This document shows positions 34,996-43,691 of a DNA stretch of 64,000 bases, piece after piece (positions within the stretch are counted from its first letter, which is position 1; each line of letters starts with the position of its first letter). Under the pieces are notes generated by a model that saw nothing but the letters and a program-made list of their open reading frames with translations, was not told the origin of the DNA and did not search any database. The translations under genes and the position numbers were made by a program. The DNA comes from Pseudalkalibacillus sp045920555 (GTDB lineage Bacteria; Bacillota; Bacilli; Bacillales; Fictibacillaceae): positions 1,550,001 through 1,614,000 of the forward strand of contig NZ_CP174509.1 in assembly GCF_045920555.1 (NCBI RefSeq), written 5' to 3'.

Positions 34996-35059
34996 GGATT
35001 GTTACTGTTAAATCAGGCAAAACCGATTCCTTTTCATAAGGGAGGGTTTTGCCTTTTTT
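34996..35059 (+). promoter_or_regulatory. LicT antiterminator (RAT) overlapping terminator, upstream of licT
   Basis: GGATTGTTACTGTTAAATCA then GGCAAAACC (34996-35024) is a classic 29-nt ribonucleic antiterminator. Its 3' side (AGGCAAAACC) also forms the left arm of a terminator with GGTTTTGCCT plus T-run at 35045-35059. LicT binding prevents termination, giving autogenous induction of licT. Confidence 0.9.
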
Positions 35060-35078
35060 GTTATCGGAGGTGGAAGAA

Positions 35079-35906
35079 GTGAAGATTAATAAAATATTGA
35101 ACAACAATGTCATTGTCTCCATAAAAAACAAGCAGGAAGTGATCGTTATGGGGCGTGGCATTGCCTTTAATAAACGGGTTGGAGAAGACATCGATGAAGA
35201 TAAAACAGAGAAAATCTTCACTTTGGAAGACCAAGATATTACAAAGAAATTTAAGACTTTGATTGCAGATATCCCATTGGAGTACATGGAATTATCGGAA
35301 AAGATTATTCATTACGCCAAGCAAAAGCTTGGGAAGAAACTGAATGATAGTATTTACATCTCTTTAACCGATCATATTCATTTTGCGATTGAGCGTTATC
35401 ATAATAATCTTCCAATCAAAAATGGATTACTCTGGGAAACGAAGAACCTCTATAAAGAGGAATTTGAAATCGGACTTGAAGCATTAAATATGATTTGTGA
35501 ACGATTCAATGTCATTTTGCCTGAAGATGAGGCGGGTTTTATCGCACTGCATCTTGTGAATGCCCAGCTTAATGAGGACATGACAAATACTGTTGACATG
35601 ACAAAGGTGATTCAAGACATTTTAACCATTGTTAAATATAGCTTCAAAATCGAATTTGATGAGAACTCCTTGAATTATCACAGGTTTATTACTCATTTGA
35701 AGTTCTTTGCTCATCGGTTGGTGAAAGGTGAGCATTATAAAGATGGGAAAGACGACCTTTTAAATGTCATTATGAAGAAGTATCCTGATGCTTATCAATG
35801 TTCCTTAAAAATCAAAAATTTTGTAGAAAAGCAATACAGATATGAGTTGACAGAAGAAGAAATCCTTTATTTAACGATTCATATTGAACGCGTAGTAAAA
35901 AAATAA
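35079..35906 (+). CDS. licT: BglG/SacY-family transcription antiterminator LicT
   Basis: A 275-residue antiterminator: an RNA-binding CAT domain (VKINKILNNNVIVSIKNKQE ... GRGIAFNKRVGEDID, residues 1-55) followed by two PRD domains with the phosphorylatable histidines in LTDHIHFAIERY, EAGFIALHLVNAQL, HRFITHLKFFAHR and LTIHIERV. Phosphorylation by the beta-glucoside EII inhibits it and by HPr activates it. GTG at 35079 has GGAGGTGG 5-12 nt upstream and gives the family-typical N-terminus. RAT elements occur before its own gene and before bglP. Confidence 0.94.
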   Translation: MKINKILNNNVIVSIKNKQEVIVMGRGIAFNKRVGEDIDEDKTEKIFTLEDQDITKKFKTLIADIPLEYMELSEKIIHYAKQKLGKKLNDSIYISLTDHIHFAIERYHNNLPIKNGLLWETKNLYKEEFEIGLEALNMICERFNVILPEDEAGFIALHLVNAQLNEDMTNTVDMTKVIQDILTIVKYSFKIEFDENSLNYHRFITHLKFFAHRLVKGEHYKDGKDDLLNVIMKKYPDAYQCSLKIKNFVEKQYRYELTEEEILYLTIHIERVVKK

Positions 35907-35923
35907 AGATTGATTCCATTTTA

Positions 35924-36010
35924 GGATTGTTACTTGCGAGGCAAAACCTAAATTACGGGAATGACAGGCGTTGTATGTCTAGTCTTCACGTGGTTTAGGT
36001 TTTTTCTTTT
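35924..36010 (+). promoter_or_regulatory. Second LicT RAT/terminator switch, upstream of bglP
   Basis: GGATTGTTACTTGCGAGGCA and AAACC (35924-35947) form a RAT. The terminator pairs AAAACCTAAA (35943-35952) with TGGTTTAGGTTTTTTC (35991-36006) and ends in T-rich sequence. This gives a second LicT checkpoint inside the operon. Confidence 0.85.
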
Positions 36011-36048
36011 ATAAAAAAACGTTATCAAATCATCAGGGGGTGTATGGC

Positions 36049-37995
36049 ATGAGCCATCAAAAGTTAGCAAGAAAAATTTTAGATTTAGTTGGCGGGAAGG
36101 AAAATGTTAATAGCGTTTTCCATTGTATTACTAGACTTCGCTTTAAGTTAAAAGACGAATCGAAAGCAAAAACGGATGAACTGAAAAATTTAGATGGTGT
36201 TGTAACTGTTATGAAAAGCGGTGGGCAATATCAAGTCGTTATAGGAAATCATGTTCCAGAAGTTTATAAGGAAGTTGCAGCAATTGGAGGCTTTTCTTCA
36301 AAACAGAGTCAAGATGAAACAGCAGAGGATGAAGACAAGGGAAATTTATTGTCACGTTTTATTGACCTGATTTCTGGGATTTTCACACCGATTTTAGGTG
36401 TATTGGTAGCAGCAGGTATGATTAAAGGTTTTAACGCTTTATTTGTAGCCCTGGGTTGGTTAACCAATACAAGTGGAACTTACCAAATATTAAATGCAAC
36501 AGGTGACGCGCTGTTTTACTTCTTGCCGGTTATTCTTGGTTATACAGCAATGAAGAAATTCAAGGGGTCACCGTTCTTAGGAATCGTAATTGGTTCTGCC
36601 CTCGTTTATCCTAATCTTTCGACATTAACTTCAGGTGAACCGCTTTATACATTATTTGCAGGAACTTTATTTGAATCGCCGGTATTTATTGAATTTCTAG
36701 GTATTCCAGTAATTTTGATGACCTATTCATCAAGTGTTATTCCGATTATTTTAGCATCTTTTTTCGCTGCAAAAGTAGAACGTGGATTTGCTAAAGTAGT
36801 ACCTAGTGTTGTTAAAGCTTTCTTAGTTCCAACATTGACATTGCTTGTAGTTGTGCCGTTAACGTTTATCGTTATTGGTCCAATTGCCACATGGGCAGCA
36901 AATTTTGTTGGTCAAGCAACAATTTGGGTTTATGATCTAAGTCCGATTATTGCAGGAGTTATACTTGGTGCTTTCTGGCAAGTATTTGTTATTTTTGGTT
37001 TACATTGGGGTCTTGTTCCAATTGCATTTAATAATCTGGCAACACAAGGGTTTGATCCTATCTTAGCAATGATATTCGCCGCTTCTTTTGCTCAAACAGG
37101 TGCTGTTCTTGGTGTCTGGTTAAAAACAAAAAATCAAAAATTAAAGACACTTAGTGCCCCTGCATTTATCTCTGGTATCTTTGGTGTAACAGAACCAGCA
37201 ATCTATGGAATTACACTTCCGAAGAAAAAGCCATTTATCATCAGCTGTATTGCGGCTGGTATTGGTGGGGGAATGATTGGACTTTTCGGAACAAAATTAC
37301 ACGTGATGGGTGGCTTAGGGGTATTTGGATTCCCAAGTTATATCCATCCTGAAGAGGGCATGAATAGTGCGTTTTGGGGTCTGGTAGCAGCTGTTGTAGC
37401 TGCAACTGTATTAGGATTTGTTTTAACTTATTTCTTTGGAGGTGTGAACAAAAGGGAAGCACCATTAGAAAAAAACAAAAGTACAACCAATAAAAGTGTG
37501 AAAATTGACAGTCCATTAAAAGGCCAAATCGTTCCATTAAGTGAGGTTACTGACAAGGTTTTTGCTTCAGAAGCAATGGGAAAAGGAATCGCGGTATTAC
37601 CAACTGAAGGACGTGTTGTTGCGCCAGTTAGTGGAATTGTTACGACATTATTTAAAACAAAACATGCAATTGGTCTTACTTCAGAAGAAGGAGTAGATAT
37701 CCTGATTCATGTAGGGATCGATACAGTTCAATTAGATGGTGAACATTTCTTTTCCCATATCAAACAAGGAGATAAAGTAAATTCAGGAGATCTCCTTGTA
37801 GAATTTGATATTGAGAAAATTAAAGAAGCAGGCTATGAAGTGGTGACACCAGTGATCATTACAAATCATAACGATTTTGAAAGCTTAGAAGTAACACAAG
37901 TTAAATCTGTAGACGTCAATGATCATTTAATAAAAGTAACTGAAGAAAATACTGTAGAGGTTAATGAAAATAATCTGATAAATGTCAGAGCTTAA
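36049..37995 (+). CDS. bglP: PTS beta-glucoside-specific EIIBCA component
   Basis: A 648-residue fused PTS permease for aryl-beta-glucosides such as salicin or arbutin. Domain order is EIIB (phosphocysteine Cys26 in VFHCITRLRFKLKDE), EIIC (residues ~105-465, about ten helices, with GLHWGLVPIAFNNLATQG and GVTEPAIYGITLPKKKPF) and EIIA (from about 500, phosphohistidine His554 in ILIHVGIDTVQLDGEHF). ATG at 36049 has AGGGGGTG 6 nt upstream; the GTG at 36040 lies within that site. It also phosphorylates LicT, closing the feedback loop. A small attenuator-like hairpin follows at 38005-38036. Confidence 0.95.
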   Translation: MSHQKLARKILDLVGGKENVNSVFHCITRLRFKLKDESKAKTDELKNLDGVVTVMKSGGQYQVVIGNHVPEVYKEVAAIGGFSSKQSQDETAEDEDKGNLLSRFIDLISGIFTPILGVLVAAGMIKGFNALFVALGWLTNTSGTYQILNATGDALFYFLPVILGYTAMKKFKGSPFLGIVIGSALVYPNLSTLTSGEPLYTLFAGTLFESPVFIEFLGIPVILMTYSSSVIPIILASFFAAKVERGFAKVVPSVVKAFLVPTLTLLVVVPLTFIVIGPIATWAANFVGQATIWVYDLSPIIAGVILGAFWQVFVIFGLHWGLVPIAFNNLATQGFDPILAMIFAASFAQTGAVLGVWLKTKNQKLKTLSAPAFISGIFGVTEPAIYGITLPKKKPFIISCIAAGIGGGMIGLFGTKLHVMGGLGVFGFPSYIHPEEGMNSAFWGLVAAVVAATVLGFVLTYFFGGVNKREAPLEKNKSTTNKSVKIDSPLKGQIVPLSEVTDKVFASEAMGKGIAVLPTEGRVVAPVSGIVTTLFKTKHAIGLTSEEGVDILIHVGIDTVQLDGEHFFSHIKQGDKVNSGDLLVEFDIEKIKEAGYEVVTPVIITNHNDFESLEVTQVKSVDVNDHLIKVTEENTVEVNENNLINVRA

Positions 37996-38004
37996 CAAGT
38001 AAAT

Positions 38005-38036
38005 AGATATGGTTTTTGCAAATTAAAAACCATATC
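38005..38036 (+). terminator. Attenuator-like hairpin between bglP and the first glucosidase
   Basis: AGATATGGTTTTT and AAAAACCATATCT are perfectly complementary with a 6-base loop, but only a weak T-rich tail follows. It may reduce, rather than stop, read-through, or protect the upstream mRNA 3' end. Confidence 0.6.
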
Positions 38037-38065
38037 TTATCTTTATTGAAAAATTTGGAGGTAGT

Positions 38066-39508
38066 ATGATGAAAAAAGTAAACGGTTTTCCAGACAACTT
38101 TCTGTGGGGCGGAGCCATTGCCGCAAACCAAACTGAAGGTGCATACCTTGAAGGGGGAAAAGGATTAACAATTGTAGATTTACTTCCAACAGGAGAGAAG
38201 CGTTGGGACATTATGAATGGAAAGATTGAAAGTCTTGTGCCAGCTGAAAATGAATTTTATCCAGGCCATGAGGCAATCGATTTCTATCATCGTTATAAAG
38301 AGGATATTGCTCTTTTTGCTGAGATGGGCTTTAAAGCACTACGTTTATCTATTTCATGGGCAAGGATTTTCCCAAATGGTGATGATGATGAAACACCAAA
38401 TGAAGAAGGTCTAAAATTTTATGACGATGTATTTGATGAACTCCTAAAATGCAATATTGAACCTGTCGTAACCATTGCTCATTTCGATGTTCCGATCAAT
38501 CTAATAGAAAAGTACGGAAGCTGGAGAAATAGAAAACTTGTTGGACTCTTTGAACGTTATGCAAAATCCATTTTTAAGCGCTACAAAAATAAAGTAAAAT
38601 ATTGGATGACATTCAATGAAATCAATATGCTGCTTCACTTACCTTTCATCGGTGCAGGCCTTGTTTTTAAAGAAGGAGATCATAAAAAACAAATTCAATT
38701 TCAAGCGGCTCACCATCAGTTACTTGCTAGTGCACTGGCTGTGAAGGCGGGACATGAGATCAATCCCGAATTCCAAATTGGCTGTATGTTGGCTGCTGGA
38801 ATGACGTATCCATATACATCAAATCCTGAGGATGTATGGGATGGGATGGATAAAGATAGAGAATCATTCTTCTTCATTGATGTACAAGCGAGAGGGGCAT
38901 ATCCTGGTTATGCGAAACGCTATATGCAAGAGAATGGTATTGAAATTGAAATGCAATCAGAAGATGAAGAAATCTTAAAGAGCGGAACCGTTGATTATAT
39001 TGGATTTAGTTACTACGCTTCACGCACAACAAGTACAGATCCTGAAGTTCTTAAAAATCAAACAGCAGGAAATGTATTCGGTTCAATAGAGAACCCTTAT
39101 CTGAAAAAATCAGAATGGGGCTGGACCATTGACCCGAAAGGATTTCGTATTACCATGAACCAATTATATGACCGTTATCAAAAGCCTTTGTTTGTTGTAG
39201 AAAATGGATTAGGTGCTCATGATGTTCCTAATGAAGATGGAGAAATTCTGGATGATTATCGAATTGATTACTTACGTAAGCATGTAGAACATATGAAAGA
39301 ATCGGTTAAAGATGGGGTCGAACTCATCGGTTATACAAGTTGGGGACCAATTGATATTGTAAGCGCGTCAACGGGTGAGATGAAAAAACGATACGGTTAC
39401 ATATATGTGGATAAAGATAATGAAGGTAACGGGACATTAGACAGAAAGAAAAAGAAAAGCTTTTATTGGTATCAAAATGTAATCAAGTCAAATGGTGAAG
39501 ATCTATAA
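38066..39508 (+). CDS. 6-phospho-beta-glucosidase (GH1), first copy
   Basis: A 480-residue glycoside hydrolase family 1 enzyme hydrolysing 6-phospho-beta-glucosides delivered by BglP. FPDNFLWGGAIAANQTEGAY is the GH1 N-terminal signature, the acid/base Glu is in WMTFNEIN and the nucleophile Glu in LFVVENGLGAHD. ATG at 38066 or 38069 both follow GGAGG (4 and 7 nt away); the second spacing is better. It is directly followed by a paralogue 18 nt downstream. Confidence 0.93.
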   Translation: MMKKVNGFPDNFLWGGAIAANQTEGAYLEGGKGLTIVDLLPTGEKRWDIMNGKIESLVPAENEFYPGHEAIDFYHRYKEDIALFAEMGFKALRLSISWARIFPNGDDDETPNEEGLKFYDDVFDELLKCNIEPVVTIAHFDVPINLIEKYGSWRNRKLVGLFERYAKSIFKRYKNKVKYWMTFNEINMLLHLPFIGAGLVFKEGDHKKQIQFQAAHHQLLASALAVKAGHEINPEFQIGCMLAAGMTYPYTSNPEDVWDGMDKDRESFFFIDVQARGAYPGYAKRYMQENGIEIEMQSEDEEILKSGTVDYIGFSYYASRTTSTDPEVLKNQTAGNVFGSIENPYLKKSEWGWTIDPKGFRITMNQLYDRYQKPLFVVENGLGAHDVPNEDGEILDDYRIDYLRKHVEHMKESVKDGVELIGYTSWGPIDIVSASTGEMKKRYGYIYVDKDNEGNGTLDRKKKKSFYWYQNVIKSNGEDL

Positions 39509-39526
39509 GAATTAGGAGGTAAGACT

Positions 39527-40966
39527 ATGAGTGAAAAATATCATTTTCCAAATAATTTTTTATGGGGCGGTGCGACAGCTGCCAATCAATTAGAAGGTGC
39601 ATACCAAGAAGGTGGAAAAGGTTTGAACCTTGCAGACGTCCTACCTGGTGGGAAAGTTCGTCTTAATCTTTTATCGCAACCAGGTTTTGATTTTGAAATG
39701 GATCAAGAAAAATACTCCTATCCAAACCATGAGGCGATTGATTTTTATCACCGTTACAAGGAAGATATTGCTTTGTTTGCAGAGATGGGCTTCAAAGTAT
39801 TCCGCATGAGTATTGCGTGGAGCCGTATTTTCCCTAAAGGGGATGAGCTTGAACCGAACGAAGAAGGACTGGCTTTTTATGATCGTGTATTTGATGAACT
39901 TCATAAACACGGAATCGAACCGCTGGTAACGATAGCTCACTACGAAACACCATTACACTTGATAAAAGAATATGGTGGGTGGAAAAATCGTAAGCTGGTT
40001 GAGTTTTTCAAGCGTTATGTAACGGTTGTTTTCAACCGCTATAAAGATAAAGTGAAATATTGGTTAACGTTTAATGAGATTAATGGTGCCACCCACTTCC
40101 CGTTGTTTGGGCTTGGATTCTCAGCATTAAGTGAAGAAACACGTCTTCAAGAAAGCTTCCAAGGGCTTCATCATCAGTTTGTAGCAAGTGCCATTGCGGT
40201 AAAACTTGGACATCAAATCATACCGGAATCACAGATAGGTTGTATGCTTATATACGCACCAACTTATTCGTATGATTCGAACCCGGAAAACGTTATGCAC
40301 GCTTTAGAGGATGGAAGAATATTTAATTTCTTCTGCGGAGATGTACAGGTTCGAGGAGAGTATCCGACATTCATCAATAGATACTTCAAAGAAAACGATA
40401 TTATGATTGATATGCACGAAGGTGATTTGGAAACGATCAAAAAAGGAACGGTCGACTTCATTTCATTCAGTTACTATATGTCAAGAACGGAGAAGAAAGA
40501 TAAAACACCAGAAGAGATCGGGAAAGGAAATCTAATTGGCGGCGTTCAAAATCCATTCCTAAAAGCAAGTGATTGGGGATGGGAAATTGACCCGACTGGC
40601 CTTCGTATTGCATTGAATGAGTTATATGACCGTTATCAAAAACCACTGATGGTCGTTGAAAATGGGCTGGGCGCATATGATAAAGTTGAAGAAGATGGAA
40701 GTATCAATGATGATTATCGGATTGATTATTTACGTGATCACGTTAAAGCAATGGGCGAAGCAATTGAAGATGGCGTGGATCTCATTGGATATACATCATG
40801 GGGCTGCATCGATCTGGTGAGTGCCTCAACAGGACAATATTCTAAGAGGTATGGCTTCATTTATGTTGATAAGCATGATGACGGAAGCGGAACGCTAGAA
40901 AGAAGGAAAAAGAAATCATTCTATTGGTATAAAGCTGTTATCAGTAGCAATGGAGAAAATCTATAA
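39527..40966 (+). CDS. 6-phospho-beta-glucosidase (GH1), second copy
   Basis: A 479-residue paralogue of the preceding gene with the same landmarks (FPNNFLWGGATAANQLEGAY; WLTFNEING; LMVVENGLGAYD). ATG at 39527 has TAGGAGGT 7 nt upstream. The tandem pair are clearly related but diverged across the length, so the duplication is not recent; different aglycone preference is a reasonable inference. The operon ends at the terminator at 40989. Confidence 0.93.
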   Translation: MSEKYHFPNNFLWGGATAANQLEGAYQEGGKGLNLADVLPGGKVRLNLLSQPGFDFEMDQEKYSYPNHEAIDFYHRYKEDIALFAEMGFKVFRMSIAWSRIFPKGDELEPNEEGLAFYDRVFDELHKHGIEPLVTIAHYETPLHLIKEYGGWKNRKLVEFFKRYVTVVFNRYKDKVKYWLTFNEINGATHFPLFGLGFSALSEETRLQESFQGLHHQFVASAIAVKLGHQIIPESQIGCMLIYAPTYSYDSNPENVMHALEDGRIFNFFCGDVQVRGEYPTFINRYFKENDIMIDMHEGDLETIKKGTVDFISFSYYMSRTEKKDKTPEEIGKGNLIGGVQNPFLKASDWGWEIDPTGLRIALNELYDRYQKPLMVVENGLGAYDKVEEDGSINDDYRIDYLRDHVKAMGEAIEDGVDLIGYTSWGCIDLVSASTGQYSKRYGFIYVDKHDDGSGTLERRKKKSFYWYKAVISSNGENL

Positions 40967-40988
40967 AAAAAGAGAGTTTGCTCTTAAG

Positions 40989-41023
40989 AGAGAACAGGAC
41001 TATTCGTTTCTGTTCTCTTTTTT
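40989..41023 (+). terminator. Terminator of the beta-glucoside operon
   Basis: AGAGAACAG and CTGTTCTCT form a 9-bp stem with a 12-base loop and T6. Confidence 0.82.
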
Positions 41024-41024
41024 G

Positions 41025-41054
41025 AGGGACGGGGGACCTGTCCCTTGTCCCTCA
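41025..41054. repeat. GGGAC/GTCCC palindromic repeat
   Basis: GAGGGACGGGGGACCTGTCC followed by CTTGTCCCTC is an almost perfect inverted repeat directly after a terminator, of the same GGGAC/GTCCC-rich class as the repeats near 18.7, 30.1 and 34.9 kb. Confidence 0.6.
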
Positions 41055-41059
41055 CACAA

Positions 41060-41227
41060 CTGAATGGTAGTAATGAATTGTACGAAGTAGAAGCAGCTAC
41101 TTATTTCAAAAAAATGAAAAATGATACTAAGGTTGGATTGGTTCCTAACACAGGTCATACGGCAAATATAGACCAGCCAGGAATATATAATAATATGCTT
41201 GAAAGTTTTTTAGAAGATATTAACTAA
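41060..41227 (+). pseudogene. C-terminal fragment of an alpha/beta hydrolase
   Basis: The open frame reads NGSNELYEVEAATYFKKMKN, then DTKVGLVPNTGHTANIDQPG and IYNNMLESFLEDIN, a typical hydrolase C-terminus with the catalytic-His context NTGHTANID. There is no N-terminal part, no start codon with a ribosome-binding site, and the fragment begins right at the palindromic repeat. It is a relic. Confidence 0.65.
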
Positions 41228-41497
41228 CAAAGAAAATAATTATACACTCTTGTTCCACATAGGGGATCTTTAATGGAAGAACGCGGGTATGCCATTTATT
41301 CAATAGCAACAATCTTTTAGAAACAGCTTTTAATATAATATTCATGAAACAGCCAAGTTTGAATCGACTGTACGACCCATAGTTCCGGCAGTGTTCAGTT
41401 TTTTTACCAGACAGTCGAAAAGTAAACACAAAAAAACTTTTAAATTACTTAAACACCAGATCCTTCAAAGTAGATATTTTCTAGATTTTCATTGAAC
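41228..41497. other. Intergenic DNA with no recognised gene
   Basis: About 270 bp between the hydrolase relic and the convergent gerB gene. I see no convincing ORF, RNA or repeat here. Confidence 0.5.
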
Positions 41498-42595
41498 TTA
41501 ATACTCAGAGCTTTTAAATTTGCTTTTACGTATGGAAAAAATGATAAATAAAAGTGGTATGTAGCTATATATAAAATAGAAACCTACCTCTGAGGTGAAT
41601 TTCCCCAGTGCATCTACTTTCAGACGGTCATCAATTAAGATGCTACAAAGTAATATGAATAGCATAATCGTATATAATGATTTCCTTGGTTTAATTTTCG
41701 TTATTTTCTTTAAGATCCTCGTACAACACCAGATTGGAATACAGACGGTTGGAAGTATAACCAAAAGCCAAGTAAAGATAAAAATAAATTCAATTCGCAT
41801 GATAAAAGAAAATTCAACAATCTTAATCATGGCTAATGTCGGCCATAATGTATGCTTAAGTTGACCTTGGCTAAAATAAACGAAGGTTATTAATGTAACT
41901 AATAGATATATGAAAGTTGTAAATGCTAATGCTCCATGTGCCCATTTTGCAGATTTAGAAGGGTGCTTAATAAATGGGAAGTAAATCAACAAGGACTCAA
42001 ACCCAATAAATATAAGGAAAGATGCTTTAGAGGATTGAGCTATTTCCAGAATTGAATGGTTAAAAACCGGCATTAGGTTTCTAAAATTAGCATATTGAAA
42101 AGGAAAATATAACGTTAACAGAAGAATAGAAGGTAGAACCACTCCTAGAAAGCTTATTCCCGTCAATGTTCGGAATCCTCCGGTAATGATATAAATGATT
42201 AGACATGCTAACCCTAGACTAAGCTCCCAAGTTTTGATCATTGGGAATACCCATACCTGTATAGCTTCTATATAAGTACGAAAAACGGTGAGAGCCAAAA
42301 GTAAAAAGTATCCAATTACAATAACCGATAAAAAATTCCCGATTTTTTCACCAAACGAAATTTGATGGATTTTTAACAAGTCTTTGGTAGGGTTACTAAC
42401 CATTTTTAGTATCATCCATAATATAATATGAAGGCTTAGACCAGTGATAATAACTGAGATCCATGAATCATGTCCAGCATTTTCAATAATCGTATTCTGA
42501 AAGCTTAGAAGACCAATTCCTGTTTGAGAGGAGTGAATCAAAAAGAAAACAAAAAAAGTAGAAACTAAATAGTTTTCTTTATTTTTTTGCTCCAC
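41498..42595 (-). CDS. Spore germination receptor B subunit (GerB family), second locus
   Basis: A 365-residue, roughly ten-helix membrane protein starting NYLVSTFFVFFLIHSSQTGIGLLSFQ, the GerB signature, and closely parallel to the gene at 6741-7847 in segment order and length. The GTG start at 42595 overlaps the TAG stop of gerC by one nucleotide, so translation is coupled. It completes a gerA-gerC-gerB operon and forms the germinant-binding permease-like subunit in the inner spore membrane. Confidence 0.9.
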   Translation of the reverse strand: MEQKNKENYLVSTFFVFFLIHSSQTGIGLLSFQNTIIENAGHDSWISVIITGLSLHIILWMILKMVSNPTKDLLKIHQISFGEKIGNFLSVIVIGYFLLLALTVFRTYIEAIQVWVFPMIKTWELSLGLACLIIYIITGGFRTLTGISFLGVVLPSILLLTLYFPFQYANFRNLMPVFNHSILEIAQSSKASFLIFIGFESLLIYFPFIKHPSKSAKWAHGALAFTTFIYLLVTLITFVYFSQGQLKHTLWPTLAMIKIVEFSFIMRIEFIFIFTWLLVILPTVCIPIWCCTRILKKITKIKPRKSLYTIMLFILLCSILIDDRLKVDALGKFTSEVGFYFIYSYIPLLFIIFSIRKSKFKSSEY

Positions 42596-43662
42596 TATCC
42601 TTCCACTCCCGTCTGTAGAAAGTTCACCTTCGTTTCAATTTCAAATTCTAAATTTGGGTATTGATCATTAAAGCTATTTTGCGTCCAATCCCGTTTTTCA
42701 CTTCTAACTAAATCTCCAAATCCCACAGGATCTACTTGTTCCTCTTTAAACTCTTCCAATAACCTTTCAATTTTTGTGCTTAATTCTTTTTCGATCTTTT
42801 TAGATAATTTATCTACATCTTCCTTTTTAGAAAGATCAAGAGATCTTGGGTAATCTTTAATAAGAGCAAACAAATCAAGTTTAATTTTCACCTGTGGCTT
42901 TTGATGAGTATTTTTAATGGAGACTTTTCGTTTTCCATACATAATTTTTAGAAAGATTTTCTCTTTCTGTTCGCTGATGAATTCATAAGTACCACTAATA
43001 TTTTTGTCTTTAATGATCTTAAAGAGGAACGCTTCCCTATCCTGAAGGAGCATCATCAATTTGTCACCCTTAAAAATTCCTAAACCATCAACCATTATCT
43101 TCTCAGATTCATAAATGGTTAAGACCGGCAAGTAAACATCTTGCCCAGCACCATAGTATTGATTTAATACTGTATGAATGTTCGTTTGTGGCGTATTCCC
43201 GTATGTTATATTTTGTTCAATTACATCAGAGAGATAATAGGGTGGAAATCTCATAGAAAGATTAAGGACTTCAGCAGCCTCCTGCTTTGATATTGCCATT
43301 TTTGCATTGCTTTCTACGATTGGATCTCTGACAAGCGTACCAATTAAATCTTTAATGCCTTCTTTTGCAAAAGGTTCTCCCATTATTATTGTTCTTGTTT
43401 TTCCAATTTCAACAGGGTGTTGTACTTGTTGCGTAAACGTCGTAAATATTCCATTTGCAGTTTCGGATTCTGCTGTAAGAAGCTTTACTGGTGCCCCTGC
43501 TGGTACATCATAATGAACATGGAAAGAGGCGCTCCCTTTTATTTTATCATCTTCAAGATCATAGCCTAATGATTCAATTATTTTTAAATCCTCGACTATT
43601 TTATTCCTAGAGCATCCTACTATTAACAACAGGACACATAGGATTTTTAAAAATTTCATCAT
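42595..43662 (-). CDS. Spore germination lipoprotein, GerC family, second locus
   Basis: A 355-residue lipoprotein with signal sequence MMKFLKILCVLLLIVGC (lipobox LIVGC) followed by the GerC domains (VEDLKIIESLGYDLEDDKIKGSASFHVHYD; C-terminal WTQNSFNDQYPNLEFEIETKVNFLQTG). ATG at 43662 is preferred over the TTG at 43671, which lies next to the AAGAGG ribosome-binding site. It lies between gerA and gerB in a tight operon, in contrast to the first locus where gerB has been displaced. Confidence 0.9.
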   Translation of the reverse strand: MMKFLKILCVLLLIVGCSRNKIVEDLKIIESLGYDLEDDKIKGSASFHVHYDVPAGAPVKLLTAESETANGIFTTFTQQVQHPVEIGKTRTIIMGEPFAKEGIKDLIGTLVRDPIVESNAKMAISKQEAAEVLNLSMRFPPYYLSDVIEQNITYGNTPQTNIHTVLNQYYGAGQDVYLPVLTIYESEKIMVDGLGIFKGDKLMMLLQDREAFLFKIIKDKNISGTYEFISEQKEKIFLKIMYGKRKVSIKNTHQKPQVKIKLDLFALIKDYPRSLDLSKKEDVDKLSKKIEKELSTKIERLLEEFKEEQVDPVGFGDLVRSEKRDWTQNSFNDQYPNLEFEIETKVNFLQTGVEG

Positions 43663-43691
43663 GGCCCACAACCTCTTGAAAAAGAACTAAG

